Shown: piece by piece, positions 1-6,373 of the stretch
Layout of the letters: the number at the start of each line of letters is the position of its first letter
Position numbering within the stretch: position 1 is the first letter of the stretch
Assembly: GCA_017418765.1 (NCBI GenBank)
Contig: JAFOMV010000015.1
Span: 1 to 7,261, forward strand
Origin: Ruminococcus sp.
GTDB taxonomy: Bacteria > Bacillota_A > Clostridia > Oscillospirales > Ruminococcaceae
DNA: 7,261 nucleotides
Direction of reading: 5' to 3'
The notes under the pieces: generated by a model
Seen by the model: only the letters and a program-made list of their open reading frames with translations
What the model was told of the DNA's origin: nothing
Databases searched by the model: none
Translations under genes and position numbers: made by a program

Positions 1-1
1 A

Positions 2-181
2 AACTTGCTTGGATTTACGAAACTTTTGCTGTGGGTTTTAGAGGATAATTGGAGTGCAAGAAGGTTCTATGAAAAAAATGGTTTTTGGTGTTCTAATGAA
101 TACATGACTGATAATATCGGTGGAAAAGATCTTCGAGAAATAATGTATACTTTTCCTGTTCAAAATTCTGATTTATCTTAG
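2..181 (+). CDS. GNAT-family N-acetyltransferase, C-terminal fragment (5' end outside window)
   Basis: This is the last 59 codons of a gene that begins before the window and stops at TAG (179-181). The visible peptide contains LLLWVLEDNWSARRFYEKNGF-like sequence, the classic end of a GCN5-related acetyltransferase: a beta strand (LWVL), then N-x-x-A-R-x-F-Y-E-K-x-G-F, the helix and turn of the conserved acetyl-CoA fold. A final strand follows (REIMYTF). GNAT enzymes move an acetyl group from acetyl-CoA to an amine on a small molecule or protein; the substrate cannot be told from this end. By hand count the fragment is about 32% G+C, clearly lower than the rest of the coding sequence here, so it may have been acquired separately. 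It converges on the GH44 gene across a hairpin. Family call is fairly sure; specificity is unknown. Confidence 0.75.
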   Translation, partial: NLLGFTKLLLWVLEDNWSARRFYEKNGFWCSNEYMTDNIGGKDLREIMYTFPVQNSDLS

Positions 182-200
182 CAACCGTATAAAATATAAT

Positions 201-230
201 GCCCCTGAGTGCTTTGTAACACTCAGGGGC
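201..230. terminator. Perfect 11-bp hairpin between convergent genes, probable terminator
   Basis: GCCCCTGAGTG (201-211) and CACTCAGGGGC (220-230) are perfect reverse complements around an 8-base loop. The hairpin sits 19 bases after the acetyltransferase stop and about 100 bases after the GH44 stop on the other strand, where a shared terminator would be expected. Read on the minus strand it is followed by ATTATATTTTATA, a moderately U-rich tail. On the plus strand the next bases are AAAACTTCTA, so intrinsic termination in that direction looks weak. The rest of the gap (231-328) shows only a minor 8-base inverted repeat. Confidence 0.6.
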
Positions 231-328
231 AAAACTTCTATATGAGTATCTTTCTTAAAGACTTGCAGCTTTTTACTATGCATAAGTTTACTTTAAGATA
301 AAGTAATGATGACTGATCACTTGTATTC

Positions 329-2683
329 TTACTTTGTTGATTCAGGGAGCTTGTCTATGAGTTTGAGCATATACTTCTGAATAGCCAGTGCATCAGCATT
401 TGTTACGCCATCACCGTTATTTGAGCAGTCAGCATTGAGCTTGCCCTGTTCTGTAAGCTTGAAAAGTGAAGGATTGGAAATTGACTGCATGATCATTACT
501 GCATCTGAGATATTTACCTTGCCATCGCAATTTGCATCTCCGTAAACAGCATCAGTGATATCGGATGGCGAAGTAACTGTTGGCTGTGGTTCTTCACCCT
601 CTGGATACTCATAAACGACCTGGATGCTTGTATAGTTTACTTCGATCTTGTCTTCAACTTCATCCTCTGCCTTTTCGGAAGCGTCCCACCATTTCTGTAA
701 CTCGATCTTGCCGTCGGCTACGTAGGCTTCGATATCCTCTGATACCTTGTCTTCGCCTTCGCCTGTAGTCTTGGTGAGAGTGCCGTCAAACTTTACGATA
801 GCGGACTGACCCTTGCCCAGCGGGAGGCTGTAGCTCTTGTATGTCCAGAAATCCTTGCCGGCCTTGTCCTTTGCGTTGATGCATACTGCACAGCCTGCTG
901 TTGCCCAGCCTGAACCTGCACTTGATGTAACATCGCCGTTGATAACGATCTTTGAGAGGTGCTCAGGATCTGTTATCGGAATTTCAACATAGCCGTTCTT
1001 ATTTATCATTGAAGAAGGATCCTTGAATTCCTCAGTTTTTTCTGTAACCTTCTTTTCCTCGTACTTCTTTTCACCATCGAATGCGGCAGCATCATCAGAT
1101 ACAACAACCATTGCAGCGGAGAAAGCAGGGAGTTCAACGTTTACCTTGTTGTCCTTGACATCTTTAACAACATCAAGAAGTCTTACCTGATCGTTATCGC
1201 CGTATACAGCATATACAGCAGCAGACTTGTAACTCTTTTCAGAGTTTTCAAGATCAATAACAGCGTTTTCGGTTTCTGTCATGTTCTTGTTAGTTATCAT
1301 AACAGTTACCTTTGATTCATCTCCGTCATTTACAGCAGCGTATGTGCTTGACTTTGATACATCTTCTGTTGAAGCAGGGATCAGAGTATCACCGAAGCAG
1401 CCGCCCTTACCATCATAGTTTGTGTAAAGGTTGATACCGGCAACAATGAATGGCTCTCCGCCCCAGAGAGTAGCAAGATAAATTCCCTGATCAGCATAGC
1501 ATCCAAGTGCCTCAGCCTCAGCTATAGTTCCTGATGTATCCTCTCCGCCCTTGAAGTTATATTCTGTGATAGCAAGCTTTGTTCCTGGATAGTATGTATC
1601 TATCGACTTCTTTATTGTCGGGAGGATAGGTACGTTCTTCATGCACCACTGACCGATCCAGCTGTTTTCTGAGAAGCCTTCCTCATAAAGTGTACGAACT
1701 GACTGAACTCTGTCCTCAGCGCCTACTCTTGCTGATTCTGAATAGTAGTGTATATCCAGTACATCGAGGAGACGGGGGCCTGCTTCATCTGAAGCCTTCT
1801 TCATCTGATCGAGATAACAGTCAAGATACCAGTGATAGTTGTTCTTTTCCTTGATAGTTTCCCACTCATCTGAATCATCGTCATCATCGAGGTGATCGAA
1901 AGCGGTATAGCCGTAAAGTGAAGGTCCGAATATCTCAGCCTTGGGGTCAAGCTGTTTTACAGCCTTCGCAACTTCTATAGACTTGTCAGCAAGCTCCTGT
2001 ATGCCGACTGACTTAGGATGAACTCTTGGATGTGTGCCCTGCCAGAGTGCAGGCTCGTTATCAAGGCTGTAACCCTGTATACCTGTAGGCGACTGTGAGT
2101 CACCGAGCTTTTTGATGATGTAGTTTACATATTCATCCATGTATACAACGCCGTCATTAAGGTCGGGCTCGTCAGCAAAAGGAGCACCTTTTGTGAACTT
2201 TACCTCATTCCAGCGCTTTGAAGGAGCAGTTTCATCTTCCTTGACTGTTCCGTCCTTGTCAGCGGAAACGTATCCTGCAAGCTGGAGAGTTGTCATTTTA
2301 TAGCCGACACCATACTTTGCAGCTTCCTTTGAAAGTCTCTGAACTATCTCAGCAGGAGCATCAGATTCTGAAAGGTTAGTATCTGAACTGTGCTTCCAGT
2401 CAGCACCTGCATTTGAAGCATTGGTTTCCCAGTTGTAAGCAGTCATGCGGTTGCCGCCCTGACGTACAGCAGTTGTCTTTACATTTTTAAGGTCTGTTGT
2501 ATACTGGTTAACACCATAGATGAGAGGGCTTATTTCCTTGCGCTCGCCCTTCAGATCAACCTTGACTTTCATGTCATATCCGCCTGCTGCGGACGCTTTA
2601 TTGAAAGTCATACCGCTGAAAGGGGCTGTAAGTGTGCAGCCTGATACTGCCAGAGCCGCAAGTAATGCTGTTGTTTTTTTCAT
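329..2683 (-). CDS. Secreted cellulosomal GH44 beta-glucanase with C-terminal module and dockerin
   Basis: A 784-residue extracellular enzyme. Order: signal peptide (about 1-32), GH44 catalytic barrel plus beta-sandwich (about 37-530), Lys/Glu-rich linker (about 536-560), beta-rich module with exposed tryptophans W593, W613, W665 and W666 (about 560-693), Pro/Thr/Glu linker, dockerin (about 715-784). GH44 identity rests on VRQGGNRMTAYNWETN, on YSLDNEPALW (acid/base E210) and on ITEYNF (nucleophile E374). GH44 enzymes cleave internal beta-1,4-glucan bonds in cellulose, carboxymethylcellulose and xyloglucan with retention. The tryptophan-rich module is probably a carbohydrate-binding module; CBM76 is known from Ruminococcus flavefaciens GH44 proteins, but I cannot confirm that family here. 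The dockerin would bind a scaffoldin cohesin. The ATG at 2683 is chosen because an ideal ribosome site precedes it; an in-frame GTG at 2716 would place that site inside the gene. Probably cotranscribed with the upstream regulator. Oddities: an Asp-rich insert (263-275) and a lipobox-like VSGC in the signal peptide. Confidence 0.95.
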   Translation of the reverse strand: MKKTTALLAALAVSGCTLTAPFSGMTFNKASAAGGYDMKVKVDLKGERKEISPLIYGVNQYTTDLKNVKTTAVRQGGNRMTAYNWETNASNAGADWKHSSDTNLSESDAPAEIVQRLSKEAAKYGVGYKMTTLQLAGYVSADKDGTVKEDETAPSKRWNEVKFTKGAPFADEPDLNDGVVYMDEYVNYIIKKLGDSQSPTGIQGYSLDNEPALWQGTHPRVHPKSVGIQELADKSIEVAKAVKQLDPKAEIFGPSLYGYTAFDHLDDDDDSDEWETIKEKNNYHWYLDCYLDQMKKASDEAGPRLLDVLDIHYYSESARVGAEDRVQSVRTLYEEGFSENSWIGQWCMKNVPILPTIKKSIDTYYPGTKLAITEYNFKGGEDTSGTIAEAEALGCYADQGIYLATLWGGEPFIVAGINLYTNYDGKGGCFGDTLIPASTEDVSKSSTYAAVNDGDESKVTVMITNKNMTETENAVIDLENSEKSYKSAAVYAVYGDNDQVRLLDVVKDVKDNKVNVELPAFSAAMVVVSDDAAAFDGEKKYEEKKVTEKTEEFKDPSSMINKNGYVEIPITDPEHLSKIVINGDVTSSAGSGWATAGCAVCINAKDKAGKDFWTYKSYSLPLGKGQSAIVKFDGTLTKTTGEGEDKVSEDIEAYVADGKIELQKWWDASEKAEDEVEDKIEVNYTSIQVVYEYPEGEEPQPTVTSPSDITDAVYGDANCDGKVNISDAVMIMQSISNPSLFKLTEQGKLNADCSNNGDGVTNADALAIQKYMLKLIDKLPESTK

Positions 2684-2690
2684 AAGAAAT

Positions 2691-2699
2691 TCCTCCTTT
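2691..2699 (-). promoter_or_regulatory. Ribosome binding site of the GH44 gene
   Basis: On the minus strand AAAGGAGGA lies 7 bases before the ATG at 2683, nearly perfect complementarity to the 16S rRNA end at good spacing. It fixes the start at MKKTTALLAAL, which also gives a normal signal peptide (basic start, then a hydrophobic core), rather than at the in-frame GTG 11 codons upstream. Confidence 0.9.
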
Positions 2700-2715
2700 A
2701 AAATTATCCCTTTCA

Positions 2716-2731
2716 CCGATCATCTGATCGG
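2716..2731. promoter_or_regulatory. 16-bp dyad in the regulator-GH44 gap (operator or mRNA hairpin)
   Basis: CCGATCA-TC-TGATCGG is a perfect inverted repeat with 7-base arms and a 2-base centre, filling a third of the 50-base gap between the regulator stop and the GH44 start. As DNA it is a typical dimeric-repressor half-site pair. As RNA it can form a 6-bp stem with an AGAT loop just upstream of the GH44 ribosome site, possibly marking mRNA processing or protecting the downstream message. It is not followed directly by a U-run, so it is unlikely to be a full terminator. The symmetry is seen; the role is inferred. Confidence 0.55.
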
Positions 2732-2733
2732 AT

Positions 2734-3630
2734 CTATTTCTCGTCATGTCCCCACAGACTTACAGGGGGAACTGTTGTATCACCGCTTCCGTCACCGTAA
2801 CGGAAAGCGCCGTACTGCCATGTATCCGTATTAGGTTCGATATACTTCAGATAATTAGTTATCGCTTTAGCGAGTACAAGCATAAATGTTATCATATGAT
2901 GATGCGAGTAACCGTATAGTATCACTGAATCCTCACTGAGAAATGCCCCTACCCGCCATACAAGCCCGAATCTGTCGAGTCTGTCGATTATATACTGCAC
3001 TTTATCGATTGGAATACCGAGCTTTTCCGATATATTCTTCACTGAGAACAGCTTGTTTCTTGCACTTGCCCCAAGATAGACTATGATTCTTATAGAGTCC
3101 TCATCAGCAAGGGTATTGAAAAGCCTTACCATATTCTTTGTATCCCCGAAATACGGATCAACTCCGTTTTCTGGTATTTCAAGAAAGAAGAAATATCGCA
3201 GATCCTTATTCAGCCGTGCCAAGGAAATAGCATCGTTCGTTTTGATTCCCGAAAAGGTCTCATGCTCGTAATCCTGACTCAGACGGCCTGTCTGGTCGGT
3301 ATTGGGGTTGAAAGCGTACATGGCAGAATACATCATTTTCATAAAAAGCTCTGTACGCTTTTCAGGAGGTGTACTGCGCATTTCATCGCTGATGAGCTTT
3401 TCTATATCACGTTCATTGTTTTCGATCTCAAAACCGAAAAGAGCGTCAAGTGATATATTGAGTTCACGTGCGATCTTTGGAAGCAGTTCTCCATCAGGGT
3501 AACTTGAGTTTTCCCATTTTGAAACTGCCTGCGGTGAAACATTGAGGCGAACGGCAAGCTGCTCCTGTGTCAGCTTTAGTTCCTTACGGCGCTTGACAAG
3601 ATTTACCCTAAAAGTACTTTTATTGTCCAT
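2734..3630 (-). CDS. XRE-family transcriptional regulator with a second winged-helix-like domain
   Basis: A 298-residue, probably cytoplasmic DNA-binding protein. Residues about 8-64 form a Cro/CI-type helix-turn-helix: LKLTQEQLAVRLNVSPQAV is the two-helix unit and SKWENSSYPDGELLPKIA is the usual continuation. A helical linker (about 70-105) follows, then a segment with LNKDLRYFFFLEIPENG (about 140-156). Residues about 170-235 (DEDSIRIIVYL...NISEKLGIPIDKVQYIIDRL) resemble an ArsR-like winged helix. A His triplet (243-245) lies in the C-terminal helical part. At about 300 residues it is far longer than simple XRE repressors, so the C-terminal half probably senses a signal or gives a second DNA contact; the ligand is unknown. 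The ATG at 3630 is chosen over an upstream in-frame TTG because GGAGGT precedes it and the TTG would lie in the promoter -35 region. It sits 50 bases upstream of the GH44 gene on the same strand, suggesting an operon and local control. Confidence 0.88.
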   Translation of the reverse strand: MDNKSTFRVNLVKRRKELKLTQEQLAVRLNVSPQAVSKWENSSYPDGELLPKIARELNISLDALFGFEIENNERDIEKLISDEMRSTPPEKRTELFMKMMYSAMYAFNPNTDQTGRLSQDYEHETFSGIKTNDAISLARLNKDLRYFFFLEIPENGVDPYFGDTKNMVRLFNTLADEDSIRIIVYLGASARNKLFSVKNISEKLGIPIDKVQYIIDRLDRFGLVWRVGAFLSEDSVILYGYSHHHMITFMLVLAKAITNYLKYIEPNTDTWQYGAFRYGDGSGDTTVPPVSLWGHDEK

Positions 3631-3635
3631 GCTGC

Positions 3636-3641
3636 ACCTCC
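3636..3641 (-). promoter_or_regulatory. Ribosome binding site of the XRE regulator gene
   Basis: On the minus strand GGAGGT stands 5 bases (GCAGC) before the ATG at 3630. It decides the start at MDNKSTFRVN, directly before the helix-turn-helix, and removes 21 residues that a longer in-frame reading would add. Confidence 0.85.
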
Positions 3642-3660
3642 GTGTTTTGTTTACAACTAT

Positions 3661-3689
3661 ATTATACCACCACATCTGGTTGAGTGCAA
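3661..3689 (-). promoter_or_regulatory. Extended -10 promoter for the regulator (and probably GH44)
   Basis: Read on the minus strand: TTGCAC (3689-3684), a 17-base spacer ending in TGG, then a perfect TATAAT (3666-3661). The TGn before the -10 makes it an extended -10 promoter, which fits a -35 matching the consensus at only three positions. The start would be near 3654, giving a leader of about 23 bases before the ATG at 3630. No convincing separate promoter was seen for the GH44 gene, so this is the likely promoter for both. Confidence 0.7.
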
Positions 3690-3878
3690 GCAAATCATTT
3701 TATACAAAATTCAACTGATAGTCGAGCGGACAATAGTGAAGATAATATAATAATCCTCATATATACGTGTATTATAATTAAAATAAGAATAAGTGAGAGT
3801 ATTTACTATTTGTAGAGAATAATATTTCAGAGAATTTATTGATGAATTGTAAATAATCATATCATACTGTTTAATTCC

Positions 3879-3907
3879 TTGACATAATCAGTTTATAACG
3901 GTATAAT
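3879..3907 (+). promoter_or_regulatory. Perfect-consensus sigma-A promoter of the membrane protein gene
   Basis: TTGACA (3879-3884), exactly 17 bases, then TATAAT (3902-3907): full consensus at both hexamers with optimal spacing, preceded by AT-rich sequence that could act as an UP element. The transcript would start near 3914, leaving a leader of about 80 bases. TTATA-ACGG-TATAA (3893-3906), a small dyad, overlaps the -10 box and could be a repressor site, though AT-rich symmetry of this size is easily chance. Confidence 0.9.
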
Positions 3908-3994
3908 AATATTATGCCTGTTTTCATACAGGATGTCTCTGCTGAACAATATAATTATTCTATTGTCAAAATAATATTTTAACTGGAGGCTATC

Positions 3995-6313
3995 ATGAAA
4001 TATATATTTTTAATAGCGCTGTGTGCTATGATCTTTTCATCAGTTTATCTTATAAGATCAGGCAAACTAAGTCGGAAAGCACTGCCTTTCTATGCGGGAT
4101 TCGTGCCGGCGGCAATTCTCGGGATCGCTGATCTTTTCGGAGCACTGGGGCATTCGCCTTTTCATAAGTCATTCATGCTTATGGGAGCAGTCACTGTTTT
4201 ACTGATACTGCTGCACATAAAAAAGTGGAACGATGCTGATGCAAAGGTATATCGCAGGATATCAAAGGCTGTTCTGGCTGTTATGGTAATTGAGCTTACG
4301 TTATTTCAGGTCCCTGCGCTCCCTACAAATTTTCTCAGCAAATACAAGACTACTGTACTGCATTTGAGTCAGGCTGATATAAAGGGCGATTCATATGACA
4401 GCATAGATCAGAAGGGTCATGTAACTATTCATGGAAGTAATTCTGTTACCTTTGAATTCAATAATATTGGCGTACCTGTAGGCTCAGTCAAAACTGAGGC
4501 TGAATTTAACGGGCGTACTGAGTACATGGATGTATGGCTTGACATTCAGGATGAGACTGTTTCTACTATAAGGGACAATATTGCTACAGGCAGAATAGTT
4601 CGTGATGTTCCCTCATCTGATTATATACATTGTTCAATGTCAGGCAAGGTAGGCCGTATGTCTATCGAGCTGAAATGTCCGAAAGATCAGGATTCGGTTG
4701 TTATAAAGAATATAATGGTCAATGAGCCTGTGCCTTTCCATGTAAGCTTTATCAGATTCCTGATAATAGCCGGACTTGCCGTTCTGACTATAGCAGTGGC
4801 AGGTCTTTCGCATTTCCAAAGAACAGTTGAGGATGGAAAGCGCTTATTCAAGCTATGTGTAATAGAGACTACTGTTGTTTCGCTTGCCCTTGCAGTTCTC
4901 ATGGCAATGGCTATAGCCCCTGATGGTGGAATAAAGAGATTCTTCAAAACGCCTATCGGAGACCAGATGACACAACAGCTGGTTGAGTCATTTGAAAATG
5001 GCAGGCTTGATATAGATGCAAGAGTGTCAGATTCTCTGCTAAAACTCGAAAATCCCTATCAATGGGATGCACGAGATGGAATAACCTATGAATGGGATCA
5101 TCTGTTCTATGATGGAAAATACTATTCATACTACGGTATTGCACCTGTAATACTATTGTATCTCCCATTTCATAAGCTGACAGGTTCATATATGACTCAG
5201 AATTCAGCTATCCTTGTTTTCACTATAATCGGACTGATATTCCTGAGCATGGCATACTACACATTTATAAAGAGATTTTTCAGCCGTATACCGGTAGGAT
5301 GTGCTGTTTGTGCCCATATCATAATGGTTCTTTCATGCGGTATATGGTTCAATCTGTGTCAGCCGATATTCTATGAAGCGGCTATTGGTTCAGGATTTGC
5401 CGCTATGACTGCCGCAGTGTATTTTCTGCTTTCGTCAGGAGTATTCGGAAAAGAAAAGCTTTCACTGCCAAGAACTGCTCTGTCATCTTTGTTTTTTGGT
5501 ATAGCAGCAATGTCACGTCCTACACTTGCTGTATATGCTATAAGTGCATACATTATCTATGCTTTGAACATAAAGAATGCAGATTTGAAAAGCGATGGCA
5601 GCAAGGATAAAAAGCGCAGGGTAAAATATGCGCTTTGCGGTGCGCTCCCGCTTGCAGTTCTCGGATTGACTCAGATGGCATACAACTATGCACGTTTTGG
5701 CTCACCACTTGATTTTGGCATACAGTATTCACTGACGATAAACGATTTCACTCATTCCGAATTTCATCTTAGTTTTGTATTCATCGGATTTTACTATTAT
5801 CTTATAGCACCGCCAATGCTTAAAAGCACATACCCATTTATCGTAAATGATCTGGATCTTTTTGGTGCGAACGGATACTATTATCACTGTCCTGAAACAG
5901 CAGCAGGTGTAATGTTCCTTGCGCCGCCTGCTATAGGTTATCTGTTTACACGAAAAGCTCTCAGATTGCTTCCTGACAGAAGAACACGTATAAGAGCGAT
6001 ACTTGGTGCAGGCGTACCATTTGTTCTCATGCCGCTTATAATAATAGCCTCTATCTGGGAAAGCGGATATGCTGTAAGATATATTGCTGATTTCGCATGG
6101 GAAATGCTGTTCGGCGCTTTGTGCATACTGTTCTTCCTCTATGACAAGTATAAGAATGAGATAGTCAGAAAGCTTTTCAAGATATTCATGGCTTTATCCA
6201 CAGCTGTTGCAGTTATTGTTAATGTTCCGATGGTATATGGAGTAATGTGTCCGCGTGATGGACGTCCTGTCCTGAGTGAACTTTTCAGCAACGTGTTTGC
6301 GTTCTGGAAATAA
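3995..6313 (+). CDS. Polytopic membrane protein, GT-C glycosyltransferase-like, with inserted extracytoplasmic domain
   Basis: A 772-residue integral membrane protein. Likely membrane segments lie near residues 1-20, 31-50, 58-75, 89-108, 249-272, 286-306, 379-395, 404-424, 433-450, 458-480, 494-525 (one or two), 545-562, 594-608, 636-652, 667-687, 699-716 and 728-750. Residues about 108-248 form a soluble, strand-rich insert that I do not recognise. A second hydrophilic loop (308-378) carries QWDARDGITYEWDHLFYDG, followed by YYSYYGIAPVILLYLPFH. Later motifs SRPTLAVYA, YNYARFGSPLDFG and GYAVRYIADF resemble bacterial GT-C fold membrane proteins, which use lipid-linked sugars outside the membrane; the acidic residues of the 308-378 loop would be the place for a catalytic base. 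This is inference: no family was confirmed and it might be a non-catalytic relative. GGAGG lies 5 bases before the ATG. It stands alone between its own strong promoter and a terminator. Confidence 0.85.
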   Translation: MKYIFLIALCAMIFSSVYLIRSGKLSRKALPFYAGFVPAAILGIADLFGALGHSPFHKSFMLMGAVTVLLILLHIKKWNDADAKVYRRISKAVLAVMVIELTLFQVPALPTNFLSKYKTTVLHLSQADIKGDSYDSIDQKGHVTIHGSNSVTFEFNNIGVPVGSVKTEAEFNGRTEYMDVWLDIQDETVSTIRDNIATGRIVRDVPSSDYIHCSMSGKVGRMSIELKCPKDQDSVVIKNIMVNEPVPFHVSFIRFLIIAGLAVLTIAVAGLSHFQRTVEDGKRLFKLCVIETTVVSLALAVLMAMAIAPDGGIKRFFKTPIGDQMTQQLVESFENGRLDIDARVSDSLLKLENPYQWDARDGITYEWDHLFYDGKYYSYYGIAPVILLYLPFHKLTGSYMTQNSAILVFTIIGLIFLSMAYYTFIKRFFSRIPVGCAVCAHIIMVLSCGIWFNLCQPIFYEAAIGSGFAAMTAAVYFLLSSGVFGKEKLSLPRTALSSLFFGIAAMSRPTLAVYAISAYIIYALNIKNADLKSDGSKDKKRRVKYALCGALPLAVLGLTQMAYNYARFGSPLDFGIQYSLTINDFTHSEFHLSFVFIGFYYYLIAPPMLKSTYPFIVNDLDLFGANGYYYHCPETAAGVMFLAPPAIGYLFTRKALRLLPDRRTRIRAILGAGVPFVLMPLIIIASIWESGYAVRYIADFAWEMLFGALCILFFLYDKYKNEIVRKLFKIFMALSTAVAVIVNVPMVYGVMCPRDGRPVLSELFSNVFAFWK

Positions 6314-6314
6314 T

Positions 6315-6357
6315 ATAAAAAGCTCGTATAGGAAACGATCCTGTACGAGCTTTTTAT
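6315..6357. terminator. Bidirectional rho-independent terminator
   Basis: AAAAAGCTCGTA (6317-6328) pairs perfectly with TACGAGCTTTTT (6344-6355). A U-G pair and four more base pairs (AGGA with TCCT) continue the stem to a 5-base AACGA loop, and two A/T pairs can extend its base. Because the stem is flanked by A5 on one side and T5 on the other, each strand gives a stem ending in a U-run. It starts 1 base after the membrane protein stop and lies 16 bases from the stop of the convergent DUF1015 gene, so it serves both. Confidence 0.93.
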
Positions 6358-6373
6358 CTACTATACATTAAAA

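Larger units (their letters stand above)
3631..3994. other. AT-rich divergent intergenic region
   Basis: This 364-base region separates the minus-strand regulator-GH44 pair from the plus-strand membrane protein gene. It holds one promoter for each direction near its two ends. The middle (about 3700-3870) is very AT-rich; I saw no reading frame, RNA gene or convincing operator there. The leader of the membrane protein gene (from about 3914) can form two small hairpins: CCTGT-6-ACAGG (3917-3932) and ACAATA-9-TATTGT (3946-3966). Both are too weak to call a riboswitch or attenuator. Confidence 0.7.

Noticed and set aside
253..298. TCTTAAAG and CTTTAAGA inverted repeat downstream of the GH44 gene
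   Set aside because: Eight AT-rich base pairs with a 30-base loop and no U-run; too weak for a second terminator.
2701..2708. GATAAT-like -10 box on the minus strand just before the GH44 gene
   Set aside because: No -35 match lies at a suitable distance, and transcription would start inside the ribosome site, giving no usable leader.
2520..2834. 104-codon plus-strand frame across the GH44 start and regulator end
   Set aside because: It lies antisense over two well-supported genes and their ribosome site, with no ribosome site or recognisable domain of its own.
3669..3680. ACCA-CATC-TGGT in the regulator promoter spacer, sharing CATCTG with the dyad at 2716-2731
   Set aside because: The symmetry centres do not match, the arms differ, and CATCTG or CAGATG occurs several times elsewhere in the window.
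3746..3776. TATAATA and TATTATA inverted repeat, plus TATAAT-like hexamers on both strands in the middle of the divergent region
   Set aside because: Expected by chance in such AT-rich sequence, and no -35 box stands at the right distance.
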